Assembly: GCA_037442205.1 (NCBI GenBank)
Contig: JBBIQS010000034.1
Location: 12,735-76,734 of the forward strand
Source of the DNA: JBBIQS01 sp037442205
GTDB taxonomy: Bacteria; Myxococcota; Myxococcia; Myxococcales; UBA5297
Reading direction: 5' to 3'
Length of the DNA: 64,000 nt
Shown: piece by piece, positions 52,123-61,318 of the stretch
Position numbering within the stretch: the stretch's first letter is position 1
Layout: each line of letters begins with the position of its first letter
Notes under the pieces: generated by a model
Told to the model about the DNA's origin: nothing
What the model saw: only the letters and a program-made list of their open reading frames with translations
Database searches by the model: none
Made by a program: the position numbers and the translations under genes

Positions 52123-52380
52123 TCAACAGGCCCAAGCCGCCACGCTGGCTTCCGCTTCCTCGCTCAACTGCTCTCGCGCCTGTTGCGATCGGCAAGACAG
52201 CACGGGGGCGGCCAGCGCGAGGCGAACCTCGCTGCCGTCCCCGAAGGAAGGCGAGGAAGTTGCTGGCGCCACCGGTCAGCGAGTAGCTGCCGTCGGGCAT
52301 GGTGCCGCCGCTCGTCGGCAGGATCTCGCGGCACGAAAGACCGGGTTTGCTGACGGCAGCGGCAGCGGCCGTGCCGCTCG
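52123..52380 (-). pseudogene. Decayed C-terminal gene fragment, frameshifted
   Basis: Directly behind the SWIM gene stop, one minus frame reads KPGLSCREILPTSGGTMPDG then SYSLTGGASNFLAF, and after a one-base shift near 52240 continues GDGSEVRLALAAPVLSC then RSQQAREQLSEEAEASVAAW, Ala-Cys and a stop at 52123. Both parts have protein-like composition, and together they look like the end of a secreted protein (the SC..IL and DGSYSL pattern recalls fibrinogen-like modules). No start or upstream body remains. Weak but visible. Confidence 0.35.
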
Positions 52381-53307
52381 CTACCTGCGAGCGCGTGGGC
52401 GCCCGCCCGCGGCCCGGGCACCGGGCCGTCTCCGCTTTTTTCCGGGCTTGCTCAGCTTGGCTCGAGCCCCTTGCGCCGCTCGGCCCCTGCCTCCCCCCTT
52501 GGTCTTCCGGCCGGCTACTCGAGACGGCGCGGAGCCCTTCGCCGCCGGCGCGCCGGGCGCGAGATTCCCCTGGCCCGCTCGCTCCTCCGGCTGGCCGGGT
52601 CCTTCGAGCTCGAGCCCGAACAACTCCGACAGCCCCTCGCCGCCCAGGACCCGGTCGGCGGACGGGCCGGCCTTGGCCAGCGGCAACCCGCTTCCTGCTT
52701 TGGCGATCAGGTCGGTCTCGTCAACCTGGCGCAGCTTGAACAGCAGCTCCGGCTGCTGGTCGAGCCTGGCGCCAACCCCGTAGAGCACCGCCGCCAGGTG
52801 CTTGCACATCGATGCCCAGTCCGGGCAGCTGCACGAGAGCTCAATCTCGCTCGGGGACGGGAACAGCCCCACCTTCTGCTGGCAGATGCGCTCCATCACC
52901 CCCTTCGAGAAGCGCCCCTGTAGCAGCTCGACCAGCGAGTCGATGGCGCCGGCGCAGTCGCCGCAGATCGCGGTCCACCGGGTCTTCGGCACTGGCGCCA
53001 CCTTGATCGCGACCTGGTAGAGCTCCGAACCGGAGACGACCGCCGTCACTTTGCCGGGGGCCAGCTGGAGATCGACCACCGAGCCGTTCCGCACGTAGGT
53101 GCGCCCGCGCGGCAGGCGATTGGCGTAGTCGCTGTAGCGTTCGAGGTTGTCGCACCAGGCCTTGCCCCAGAACGTCTGGGCGATCGCCCGGCCTTCGATC
53201 ACCACTGGCGAGACCGGGTGCCCCTTCCTGCGCAGCCTCTGCATCTCGCGCTCGGCATTCCGCCGTCGCTCGGCTACCGAGACATAGGGCCGCCAGTCGT
53301 AATACAT
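52381..53307 (-). CDS. SWIM zinc-finger protein, partner of the SNF2 helicase
   Basis: 308 residues. The SWIM motif CxCx(n)CxH is seen as ELSCSCPDWASMCKHLAAVLYGVG (~155-180). The N-terminus YDWRPYVSVAERRRNAEREM and AIAQTFWGKAWCDNLERYSDY are typical of the bacterial SWIM proteins that accompany SNF2-type ATPases. Residues ~230-308 form a Gly/Ala/Arg/Lys-rich basic tail suited to nucleic-acid binding. ATG at 53307 comes three bases after the SNF2 stop, so both are one operon. The SWIM finger would bind DNA or protein and guide the ATPase. Exact process unknown. Confidence 0.92.
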   Translation of the reverse strand: MYYDWRPYVSVAERRRNAEREMQRLRRKGHPVSPVVIEGRAIAQTFWGKAWCDNLERYSDYANRLPRGRTYVRNGSVVDLQLAPGKVTAVVSGSELYQVAIKVAPVPKTRWTAICGDCAGAIDSLVELLQGRFSKGVMERICQQKVGLFPSPSEIELSCSCPDWASMCKHLAAVLYGVGARLDQQPELLFKLRQVDETDLIAKAGSGLPLAKAGPSADRVLGGEGLSELFGLELEGPGQPEERAGQGNLAPGAPAAKGSAPSRVAGRKTKGGGRGRAAQGARAKLSKPGKKRRRPGARAAGGRPRARR

Positions 53308-53310
53308 GCC

Positions 53311-56010
53311 TCACTCCTTCATCGCGGTTCCGAGATCGAGGGCGACGAGCCGGAGCAGCTCTTCGTCCTTCAGCTCGGTCAGCTTGAGCTCGCCGGCGCC
53401 TTCTAGCAGATCCTTGGTGAGCTGCTTCTTCGACTCGATCAGGGCGTCGATCTTCTCCTCGACGGTTCCCTTGCAGACGAACTTGTGGACCAGCACGTTC
53501 TTCTTCTGGCCGATGCGGAAGGCGCGGTCGGTCGCCTGGTTCTCGACCGCGGGATTCCACCAGCGGTCGAAGTGCACCACGTGCGAGGCAGCGGTCAGGT
53601 TGAGCCCCGACCCTCCGGCCTTCAGCGACAGCACGAAGAACGGCACCGACTCGTCCTCCTGGAACTGCTTCACCAGGTCCTTTCGCTTCTTCACCTCGGT
53701 CTCGCCGTGCAGGACCAGCCCCGGCCGCCCGAAGATTCCGCCCAGGAACGCGGCCAGCGGCGCGGTCACTTCGCGGAACTGGGTGAACACCAGCACCTTC
53801 TCCTGCTTGGCGGCGACCACCTCGGCGATCTCGCGCAGCCGGGCCCACTTCCCGCTCTCGCCCTCGGTCCAGGCGCCGTCGCCGAGCCACTGCGACGGAT
53901 GGTTGCAGATCTGCTTGAACCGCATGAGGAAGGCGAGGACCACGCCCCGGCGTTGGATGCCGTTCACCGCATCGAGCTCCCGAGTGAGCTCGTCGACCGC
54001 CTGCTGATAGAGCGCGGCCTGCTTGCGGCTGAGCTGGCAGAAGGCCTTCAGCTCGGTCTTGTCCGGCAGGTCCGAGATCACGCTCTTGTCGGTCTTGAGC
54101 CGGCGCAGGATGTAGGGCCGCACCAGCTCCCTCAACGGTCCGTAGGGATTGCCCGCATTCGAGGCGAGCCGCTTGGAGTAGCCGGTGAACTCCTTGGCCG
54201 AGCCCAGCAGCCCGGGATTGATGAAATCGAAAATCGACCAGAGGTCGCCGAGCCGGTTTTCGATGGGGGTGCCCGTCAGAGCAATCCGCCCTCGGGCCGC
54301 GAGCTTCTTGGCGGCCTTGGTCTGCTTGGCCTCCGAGTTCTTGATGGCCTGCGCCTCGTCGAGGACCGCCAGGTCCCAGCGGGTGGCGGTGAGCCAGGGA
54401 ACCCGGAGCAGCGAGCCGTAGCTCGTGATGACCAGATCGGTCGCGGCGAGCTTGTCGGCGGGAATCGCTTCGAGCTCGCTAGCCGGCATCGCCGACGAAT
54501 GGGCGACCAGCGACTTGAGGCTCGGGGCGAAGCGCTCGATCTCCGCGGTCCAGTTGCCCAGGAGCGAGGCGGGAACGACCAGCAGGCTCGGCTGGCGCTT
54601 CTTGCTCGAGGCGCGGCGGGCGAGCAGCAGCGACAGCACCTGGATGGTCTTGCCCAGCCCCATGTCGTCGGCCAGGCAGGCGCCGAGACCCAGGCTCGAG
54701 AGGAGATGCAGCCACCGCAGCCCCACCTGCTGGTACGGACGAAGGGTCGCCCGAAGCTCGTTCCCGGGATCGACCTTGGCCAACCCCTCCGGCGAACGCA
54801 GGCCCGCGAGCGCCTCGGCGAGCCAGGGACCGGCGGCGACGCGCGACCAGAGAGGATCGGCGCGCCCGGACTCCCCGTCGGCTGAGATGTCGGCCCCGGC
54901 CAGCATCCGCATCGCCTCGGCGAAGCTGAGCCCGTCCTGGCTGGCGAGGCGCTCGGCCTGCTGGAATTGCCGCAGCGTCCGCTCGATGCGCTCGCGGTCG
55001 ACCTCGACCCATTGGCCGCGGATCAGGGCCAGCCCGCTGGAGCCGGAGAGCAGCGCACTCGCCTCGGCCGCGGTCAGCGCGTCGCCGCCGAGCGTCAGCT
55101 CGGCGCGAAAGTCCAGCAGCGCGTCCTTGCCCAACCCCGAGAGCGCGTTCGCTCCCACGGTCCCGGAGACCTGGGGCCGAGGCGGCCGTCCCGAGGGCCA
55201 GCTCGCCGGCATTCGGATCACCACCCCGGCGTGCTCCAGGGCCGGCACGTCGCCGAGGAACCGAAACGCCTCCTGCGGCGACCAGCGCAGCGGATGGAAG
55301 ATCTCGCCGGCCTCCACCATCTGCTTGAGCCAGCCGCAGCGCTCGGCCGCCCGCTGGACGGGAAGGAGAAGCGAGAGCAGGCGCGACTTGTTGGCCGCGC
55401 CGGCGTACTCGCGTAGTGCCTGGCCCAGGGGAAGGTGCTGGGCCTTGCCGTGCGCCGACAGCCGGCTGCTGTAGGTGGCCAGGAAGGCGAACGGAGCCTC
55501 CTGGTCGCGGCGGTTCTCGGCGAGGTTGAAGTGGACCCGTCCGACGAGGTTCCAGGCCGGGTTCAGGCCCCTCAAGAAGTCCTGTGGCCCGGCCTCGGAG
55601 GCCTGCTGTCGCTCGGCGAAGGCCCTTCCGGTTTCGCTCCAGAGAGCTTCCAGCACCGCGGGGGTCAGGTACTCGGCGCCGGGCATCAACGGCGCGGCGG
55701 CGGCGAGGGCCTCGAGCTCCGACCTGGCCGGCACGGTCGGGGCGACGAATCGCTCGGCCTCCGAAGGCTGGCTGGTGCAGACGGCGGTGACGAAACGCGA
55801 GCCGAATTCCCTCCAGTAGCCGAGGACCGGCGGCAGGACGGTACCCACCTCGGCAGCACCGAGGAGAACGAGCCCGTGGCCGGAGCCCTGTTCGAACGCC
55901 TGCTCGAGGCGCTGGGCTCGCCCAGCCTCGAGCTCGGGCGCCTCCTCCGGGGAAATCGCGGCGAGGCGGCCGTGGGGGGTCAAACAGAGAGTCAGGCGAC
56001 GCTCGTTCAC
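53311..56010 (-). CDS. SNF2-family DEAD/DEAH-like ATPase
   Basis: 899 residues from GTG at 56010, overlapping the preceding stop as GTGA. Residues ~1-400 are the bacterial SNF2-associated region (NLVGRVHFNLAENRRD, HPLRWSPQEAFRFLGD). The motor spans ~440-899: LRPYQQVGLRWLH, Walker A ADDMGLGKTIQ, SLLVVPASLLGNW, box II LDEAQAIKN (DEAQ rather than DEAH), LTGTPIENRLGDLWSIFDF, VLVFTQF, LSLKAGGSGLNLTAA and QATDRAFRIGQKK. It translocates on double-stranded DNA and remodels bound protein, probably in transcription or repair. The operon with a SWIM protein and a small protein is a recurring arrangement. Confidence 0.96.
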   Translation of the reverse strand: MNERRLTLCLTPHGRLAAISPEEAPELEAGRAQRLEQAFEQGSGHGLVLLGAAEVGTVLPPVLGYWREFGSRFVTAVCTSQPSEAERFVAPTVPARSELEALAAAAPLMPGAEYLTPAVLEALWSETGRAFAERQQASEAGPQDFLRGLNPAWNLVGRVHFNLAENRRDQEAPFAFLATYSSRLSAHGKAQHLPLGQALREYAGAANKSRLLSLLLPVQRAAERCGWLKQMVEAGEIFHPLRWSPQEAFRFLGDVPALEHAGVVIRMPASWPSGRPPRPQVSGTVGANALSGLGKDALLDFRAELTLGGDALTAAEASALLSGSSGLALIRGQWVEVDRERIERTLRQFQQAERLASQDGLSFAEAMRMLAGADISADGESGRADPLWSRVAAGPWLAEALAGLRSPEGLAKVDPGNELRATLRPYQQVGLRWLHLLSSLGLGACLADDMGLGKTIQVLSLLLARRASSKKRQPSLLVVPASLLGNWTAEIERFAPSLKSLVAHSSAMPASELEAIPADKLAATDLVITSYGSLLRVPWLTATRWDLAVLDEAQAIKNSEAKQTKAAKKLAARGRIALTGTPIENRLGDLWSIFDFINPGLLGSAKEFTGYSKRLASNAGNPYGPLRELVRPYILRRLKTDKSVISDLPDKTELKAFCQLSRKQAALYQQAVDELTRELDAVNGIQRRGVVLAFLMRFKQICNHPSQWLGDGAWTEGESGKWARLREIAEVVAAKQEKVLVFTQFREVTAPLAAFLGGIFGRPGLVLHGETEVKKRKDLVKQFQEDESVPFFVLSLKAGGSGLNLTAASHVVHFDRWWNPAVENQATDRAFRIGQKKNVLVHKFVCKGTVEEKIDALIESKKQLTKDLLEGAGELKLTELKDEELLRLVALDLGTAMKE

Positions 56011-56384
56011 GGTCGCTCCCGCGCCGAGGTCGCCTTCCCCGCCGCGTCGAGCTCGGGGCTGCCGGGCGAGGTGGCCTGCGGGAGCACGCTCCCCCGGCTC
56101 GCTCGCCTCTCTAGGCGCCGGGCCTCCTTCGTCCGCGCGATGGCGCCCAACCGGACCTCGACCGAGGGCACCTCGCCGCCGAGGACTCTGCCGAACCGCT
56201 TTTCGTAGAGATGCTCGATGAACCGCGGCAGCGGCATCTTCCAGGGATCCCGGGCGCGGTTGTCCAGCCCACCGAGCCTGTTGGGGTTCATCCCCAGCTC
56301 GCGGGCCATCTGGAGCTGTGCATGCGAGTGGTGCCGCTTGCGCGCCGCGATCCACTCCTGCATGCCCTGCTCCTTCGACGCCAT
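56007..56384 (-). CDS. Small conserved protein in the SNF2-SWIM operon
   Basis: 125 residues. MASKEQGMQEW at 56384 is preferred because GGAGG lies eight bases upstream; an ATG at 56417 is the alternative. The core RKRHHSHAQLQMARELGMNP, NRLGGLDNR and WKMPLPRFIEHLYEKRFGR looks like a recurring small bacterial family with a short helix-turn-helix-like element, function unknown to me. The last ~45 residues (ARTKEARRLERRASRGS) are basic and low in complexity. The stop overlaps the SNF2 start by four bases, so it is the first gene of the operon and may modulate DNA targeting. Confidence 0.8.
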   Translation of the reverse strand: MASKEQGMQEWIAARKRHHSHAQLQMARELGMNPNRLGGLDNRARDPWKMPLPRFIEHLYEKRFGRVLGGEVPSVEVRLGAIARTKEARRLERRASRGSVLPQATSPGSPELDAAGKATSARERP

Positions 56385-56556
56385 CTGCACTTCCTCCGCG
56401 GCCAACCGATCGCTCATTGGTAGCACGTCCCTGTGCGCGGCCCGACGGCGAATCGTCCTCCGGCGCCGGAGGCAGACTCGGGTTCCGCTCACCGTGCAAT
56501 CAGGCCCCCGGCCGTCCACGCCTTGGGAATAGGGAGATCTCCTCTCCCCGCTCCCC

Positions 56557-58131
56557 TCAGTGCCCCCCGGCGGGCCGCTCCGCGGGGCGATTCTTCTTCA
56601 GCAGCAGCAGGATGAGCGGGACGATCGGCACGGTGAGGAGAACCAGGTCTCGGATGACTTCCACGTAAGACAGCAGCATCGCCTGCTGCTGGACCGTGTC
56701 GTAGACGGCGAATTCGGCCCGCCGCATCGATTGCGCCGGGCCCTCCGAGGCAAACGCGCGCGCCAGCGCCGCGAGCCGCTCCTGATAGTACGGGTTCGAC
56801 GGCGTCACGTGGCCGACCAGGCTGGTCTGGAATCCCTGCGAGAGCCGGGCGAGCTGCGTCGTCAGGAACGCGATGCCCATGCTCCCGCCGATGTTCCGGG
56901 CCAGGTTCATCAGCCCCGAGACCTGGTTGTTCTGCTCGCGGGGCACGTCGATGTAGCTGACGACGTTGATGGGGATGAACAGGAACGGCAGCGCCGCGGC
57001 GAGATAGATCCGATAGAAGGTCGCGGTCTTGGCGTCGATGGAGAGGTTGAGGCTCGACATGTGGGCGAGCGCCAACGACACGCATGCGAACGCGGCGGCG
57101 ATGATGTACTTCGCCGGCACGCGCGAAACGAGGACGCCGACGAGCGGCATCAGGCCGATGGTCACCAGTCCGCCAGGGCTCATCACCAGCCCCGCCTTCT
57201 CGGCGGTGTAGCCCATCATCGTCTGCAGGTACAGCGGCAGCAGCACCGTCGAGCCGAAGAGCGCTCCGCCCAGGGCGAACATCAGCATCATGCTCCCGGC
57301 GAAGTTCCGGTTCTTGAGCAACCGCAGATTCACGATCGGGTTCGGGTGGGCCCACTCCCAGACCACCAGGCCCACCATGCAGACGACCATGGCCATGCTG
57401 GAGGCGACGATGAAGGGAGAGGAGAGCCAGTCATCCTCCTGCCCCTTGTCCATGATGACCTGGAGGGTGCCGAAGGCCACCGCGACCAGCCCCAGGCCGA
57501 ACCAGTCGGGCCGCAGGTGCCGCGAGCGCTCCCTCTGCTCCTGGAGCCAAGGCGGGTCCTCGACCATGACCGAGCTCAACAGCAGCGAGGCGATCCCCAC
57601 CGGGACGTTGATGTAGAAGATCCACCGCCAGCTGGCGTGGTCCACGATGTAGCCGCCGAGAGTTGGGCCGATGGTCGGCGCGAAGACCACCGCCATGCCG
57701 TACATCGCGAAGGCCATGCCGCGCTTCTCCGGCGGAAAGGTATCGGCGAGGATCGCCTGCTCGCTCGGCGCCAGCCCGCCGCCGCCGATGCCTTGCAGCA
57801 CGCGCAGGAAGATCAGCGCCGGCAGCGAGGGAGCGAGCCCGCACATGAGGCTGCTCACTGTGAACAGGGCCACGCAGGTCATGTAGAAGCGCTTGCGGCC
57901 CATCCAGCCCGCGAGCCAGGCACTGACCGGGAGCACGATGGCGTTGGAAACCAGGTAGGAAGTCAGGACCCAGGTCGCCTCGTTGGGGCTCGCCGCCAGG
58001 CCACCGGCGATGTGCGGCAACGCCACGTTGGCGATGGAGGTATCCATCACCTCCATGAACGTCGCCAGCGTGACCGTCAGCGCCACGGCCCACGGGTTGC
58101 GGCTCGGTTTCCAGGCGATTGCCTCGGCCAT
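56557..58131 (-). CDS. DHA2-family (EmrB/QacA-type) drug efflux permease
   Basis: 524 residues, 14 predicted membrane spans, DHA2 length. The start at 58131 has GGGGAAG upstream. Motifs: VTLATFMEVMDTSIANVALPHIAG (motif D1), GWMGRKRFY (motif A), FLRVLQGIGGGGLAPSEQAIL (motif B), GPTLGGYIVDHASWRWIFYIN (motif C region). It exports hydrophobic compounds driven by protons, and works with the membrane-fusion protein encoded 20 bp upstream. A TolC-like outer component is not in this window. Nothing here names the substrate. Confidence 0.96.
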   Translation of the reverse strand: MAEAIAWKPSRNPWAVALTVTLATFMEVMDTSIANVALPHIAGGLAASPNEATWVLTSYLVSNAIVLPVSAWLAGWMGRKRFYMTCVALFTVSSLMCGLAPSLPALIFLRVLQGIGGGGLAPSEQAILADTFPPEKRGMAFAMYGMAVVFAPTIGPTLGGYIVDHASWRWIFYINVPVGIASLLLSSVMVEDPPWLQEQRERSRHLRPDWFGLGLVAVAFGTLQVIMDKGQEDDWLSSPFIVASSMAMVVCMVGLVVWEWAHPNPIVNLRLLKNRNFAGSMMLMFALGGALFGSTVLLPLYLQTMMGYTAEKAGLVMSPGGLVTIGLMPLVGVLVSRVPAKYIIAAAFACVSLALAHMSSLNLSIDAKTATFYRIYLAAALPFLFIPINVVSYIDVPREQNNQVSGLMNLARNIGGSMGIAFLTTQLARLSQGFQTSLVGHVTPSNPYYQERLAALARAFASEGPAQSMRRAEFAVYDTVQQQAMLLSYVEVIRDLVLLTVPIVPLILLLLKKNRPAERPAGGH

Positions 58132-58151
58132 CGGCTTCCCCGCGCTGGCAG

Positions 58152-59393
58152 TCACTGCGACACGTAGACGGTGACCTCCACCGACTGCCCTGCCCGCAGG
58201 ACCATGTCCGGCGGGGCGCCGTCGAGCGCGATGCGGACCGGGATGCGCTGGGCGACCTTGACGAAGTTGCCGGTGGCGTTGTCCGGCGGGAACAGCGAGA
58301 AGCGGGCGCCCGTCCCACCGCCGATGCTCTCGACCTTGCCGCCGATCGTCCGGCCGTAGGTGTCGACGTGGACGTCCGCCCGCTGCCCTGCCCGCATCCG
58401 GCCCACCTGCGTCTCCTTGAAGTTCGCGGTCACGTGCTTGCGGTCCGGGACGAATTGCCCGAGCGTCTGGCCGACCGCGACCAGGGCCCCGGAGAACCCG
58501 GTGATCCGGCTGACGACGCCGTCGTCCGGAGCGAGCACGCGGGTCCACTCGAGGTTCAAGCGCGCGAGCGCGAGCGCCGCCTCCGCGCTCTTGGCACGGG
58601 CGTGCTGGAAGGCAGCGTTGGCGCGGGCCACCTCGATGCTCGCGCCGACCGGCTGCGAGCTCACCACTCGCCCTTCGGACTCGCTGACCTGGGCCCGCGT
58701 TCGCTGCAGCTCCTGCTTCGCCGCTTCGACGCTGGCCTGCGCCGCCACGAACGCGGCCCGCGCCGCGTCGCGCTGAGCCTGGGCCTGATCGAGCTGCTGC
58801 TGCGTTACCGCGTTCGCGTCCCGCAAATCCCTCGACCGTCGCAGGTTCACCTCGGCGAGATTCAGATCGGCCCGGGCGCGGGCGAGGTTGGCCCACGCCT
58901 GCTCGAGCGTGGCCCGGGCTGCGAAGACCGAACGGCTCGAGCCAGCCAGGTTCGCGTTCGCCGCGGTCAACGCCCCTTGCGCGGCGGCCTCGGCGACTTC
59001 CACCTGCGCGTCGCCGGCGTCGGCCTGGGCTTGCGCGCTTTCGAGCTCCGCCTCCGCCTGCTCGACGCGCGCCTGGTAGTCGCGCTCGTCGATCCGGGCG
59101 AGGACTTCGCCTTTCTTGACCGGCTGGTTCTCGACGATCGACAGCTCGACCACCTGCCCCGCGACCCGCGGCGCCAGCTGCACGACGTCGGCGTCCACCT
59201 GGGCGTCGTCGGTGGTTTCCTTTCCGGCGTGGACGACCACCCAGAGCACCACCGCGAGAATCAACGTCCCTGCAAAGCCCCCGATGATGAGGAGGAGCTT
59301 GAGCCGCTTCTTTCGCCATGCGGATGGAGCTCCGCTCCCCTGGTGCGATTCCGGCGAGGGTTTGGGAGCCTGGTCCGGAGGCGTTTCGTCCAT
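58152..59393 (-). CDS. HlyD/EmrA-family membrane-fusion protein
   Basis: 413 residues. A Pro-rich cytoplasmic N-terminus (~1-30) leads to one membrane span (LKLLLIIGGFAGTLILAVVL, ~31-50). TTDDAQVDADVVQLAPRVAG is the EmrA lipoyl-half signature, followed by a long Ala/Gln-rich coiled coil (~110-260: VEQAEAELESAQAQADAG, RARADLNLAEVNLRRSRD), the second lipoyl half (LNLEWTRVLAPDDGVVSR) and a beta-barrel end (PVRIALDGAP). It bridges the inner-membrane permease encoded next to an outer-membrane channel. Operon with the downstream MFS gene. Confidence 0.96.
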   Translation of the reverse strand: MDETPPDQAPKPSPESHQGSGAPSAWRKKRLKLLLIIGGFAGTLILAVVLWVVVHAGKETTDDAQVDADVVQLAPRVAGQVVELSIVENQPVKKGEVLARIDERDYQARVEQAEAELESAQAQADAGDAQVEVAEAAAQGALTAANANLAGSSRSVFAARATLEQAWANLARARADLNLAEVNLRRSRDLRDANAVTQQQLDQAQAQRDAARAAFVAAQASVEAAKQELQRTRAQVSESEGRVVSSQPVGASIEVARANAAFQHARAKSAEAALALARLNLEWTRVLAPDDGVVSRITGFSGALVAVGQTLGQFVPDRKHVTANFKETQVGRMRAGQRADVHVDTYGRTIGGKVESIGGGTGARFSLFPPDNATGNFVKVAQRIPVRIALDGAPPDMVLRAGQSVEVTVYVSQ

Positions 59394-59667
59394 GGCGCAG
59401 CCGTCTCCACAGGACCCGTGCCGCGTTTGGGCACAGATCGCGCACCGGGCAGGTCACCTTGCTGACCAGCCGCGTACGGGGCAAGCCCCGGCCGAGACTG
59501 CGGCTGATGGGCCGACCGACAAGGGCCTCTGCCGGTGCGAGCTCATAAGAAGGTGGCCCGTCCAGGTCGAGCGTGAGTTCGGCGGCGCGGGCTGCGGACC
59601 TCTCCCCCTGACAACTGTGGCCATTCTCCCGGGGGATCGTTACGTGCACGCGAGACAGGAGGCGGCT

Positions 59668-60270
59668 ATGAAGATCGTCGTGGTGGGTGGCACCGGCACC
59701 ATTGGCAGCGCGGTAGTCACGGCGCTACGCCGGAACCACGAGGTCGCGGTGCGCTCCAGGAGCAGCAACCCGCCGGTGAACCTGGATGATCCGGTCAGCG
59801 TCCGCGCGATGTTCGACGCCTTGGGACCGCTCGACGCCGTGGTGTGCTGCGCCGGCGGCGCCGCCTTCAAGCCGCTGGCCGAGCTCTCGGATGAGGATTT
59901 CGCCTACAGCCTGCGGGATAAACTCATGGGCCAGGTCAACCTGGCGCGCATCGCCGCCAGCCGTGTGCGCGAGCGCGGCTCCATTACCTTGACCAGCGGA
60001 ATCCTGGCGACCCGGCCGATTCCGAGAAGCTCGGCGGTCTCGCTCGTCAACGCGGCAATCGAGGGCTTCGTCCGGGCCGCGGCGCTCGAAATGCCGCGAG
60101 GGCTGCGCATCAACGTGGTCAGCCCGCCATGGGTCAAGGAAACCCTTCAATCGATGGGACAAGATCCCTCGCCCGGCATGAGCGCTGCCGACGTCGCCCG
60201 CGCCTACGTTGCCGCCGTCGAGCGCGTGGCGCAGGGCCAGGTGATCGATCCGGCGCATCCGCCTAAGTAA
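59668..60270 (+). CDS. Short-chain dehydrogenase/reductase
   Basis: 200 residues, start at 59668 with AGGAGG eight bases upstream. The cofactor motif is KIVVVGGTGTIGSAV (GGTGTIG). CAGGAAFKPLAEL follows strand 4 (NAG-like as CAGG). The catalytic Ser is in TSGILATRPI, but the expected YxxxK reads SSAVSLVNAAIEG, without Tyr or Lys, as in the small bacterial group of SDRs lacking the usual tetrad. RINVVSPPWVKETLQ closes the fold. It is probably a binding or redox-sensing protein or uses another base. It is followed by the aldo/keto reductase (43 bp). Confidence 0.88.
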   Translation: MKIVVVGGTGTIGSAVVTALRRNHEVAVRSRSSNPPVNLDDPVSVRAMFDALGPLDAVVCCAGGAAFKPLAELSDEDFAYSLRDKLMGQVNLARIAASRVRERGSITLTSGILATRPIPRSSAVSLVNAAIEGFVRAAALEMPRGLRINVVSPPWVKETLQSMGQDPSPGMSAADVARAYVAAVERVAQGQVIDPAHPPK

Positions 60271-60313
60271 CCGACGCCAGACCGACTCCGGCAGGCATTG
60301 AAGGAGAGCTCAG

Positions 60314-61318
60314 ATGGAATACCGCCGCCTCGGAAACACCGGCCTGTCGGTTTCGCGGGTCTGCCTCGGGTGCATGAGCTACGGCAGTCCCGACACGAGC
60401 GTTCCCGGCTCGCTCCTCCGCTGGGAGTGGGTCCTGAAAGAGGACGAGGCGCGACCGTTCTACAAGCGCGCCATCGAACTGGGAATCAACTTCTTCGACA
60501 CAGCCAACGTCTACTCATTCGGAAAGAGCGAGGAGATCACCGGGCGGGCACTGCAGGAGCTGGCGCGACGCGAGGATGTGGTCATCGCCACCAAGGTCTG
60601 GGGCCGGATGCGCCCCGGGCCCAACGGCGCCGGCCTGTCGCGCAAGGCGATCCTCTTCGAGATCGACGCCAGCCTGAAACGCCTGCGCACCGATTACGTC
60701 GACCTCTACCAGATCCATCGCTGGGACCCGCTGACGCCGATCGAAGAGACGATGGAAGCGCTCCACGACGTGGTGCGGATGGGCAAGGCGCGCTACCTGG
60801 GCGCATCCTCGATGCACGCTTGGCAGTTTGCCAAGGCCCAGCACGTGGCCGAGAAGAATGGCTGGACGCGCTTCGTGTCGATGCAGAACCACTACAACCT
60901 CCTCTATCGAGAGGAAGAGCGGGAGATGGTTCCGCTGTGTCGGGACCAGGGACTCGGGCTCATTCCGTGGAGCCCGCTTGCCCGCGGCCACCTTGCCCGC
61001 CCGGCAGGCGCCAAGGCGGCCACCAAGCGCGCGGCAACGGACCGCTTCGGGAAGACCCTCTACTCGTCCATGGCCGAGGCGGACCAGCGCGTGCTCGCCG
61101 AGCTCGATGCCCTGGCCATGTCGCGCAAGCTTCCTCACGCCCAGATCGCCCTCGCCTGGCTGCTGCAGAAGGACGAGGTCGCCGCGCCGATCGTCGGAGC
61201 GACGAAGATGGAGCACCTCGAGACGGCGGCGGCGTCGGTCGAAGTGCAGCTGTCCCCGGAGGAGATCGCCAAGCTGGAGGCGCCGTACGTCCCTCACCCG
61301 ATCGCCGGGTTCGAATAG
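60314..61318 (+). CDS. Aldo/keto reductase
   Basis: 334 residues of the AKR TIM-barrel superfamily. MEYRRLGNTGLSVSRVCLGCM opens the barrel; INFFDTANVYSFGKSEE gives the catalytic Asp and Tyr (~58, 63), VIATKVWGRM the Lys (~98), and YQIHRWDPLTPIEETMEAL the His (~136). SIVGATKMEHLE-type residues (APIVGATKMEHL) near the end bind the 2'-phosphate of NADPH. It reduces aldehydes or ketones, closest to YghZ/Tas-like groups by pattern. It follows the SDR on the same strand; perhaps one detoxification unit. GGAG lies ten bases upstream of the start. Confidence 0.95.
   Translation: MEYRRLGNTGLSVSRVCLGCMSYGSPDTSVPGSLLRWEWVLKEDEARPFYKRAIELGINFFDTANVYSFGKSEEITGRALQELARREDVVIATKVWGRMRPGPNGAGLSRKAILFEIDASLKRLRTDYVDLYQIHRWDPLTPIEETMEALHDVVRMGKARYLGASSMHAWQFAKAQHVAEKNGWTRFVSMQNHYNLLYREEEREMVPLCRDQGLGLIPWSPLARGHLARPAGAKAATKRAATDRFGKTLYSSMAEADQRVLAELDALAMSRKLPHAQIALAWLLQKDEVAAPIVGATKMEHLETAAASVEVQLSPEEIAKLEAPYVPHPIAGFE

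Noticed and set aside
61300..61318. GGTTCGAAT resembling a tRNA T-loop
   Set aside because: It is the last codons of the aldo/keto reductase (GFE-stop), with no cloverleaf around it.
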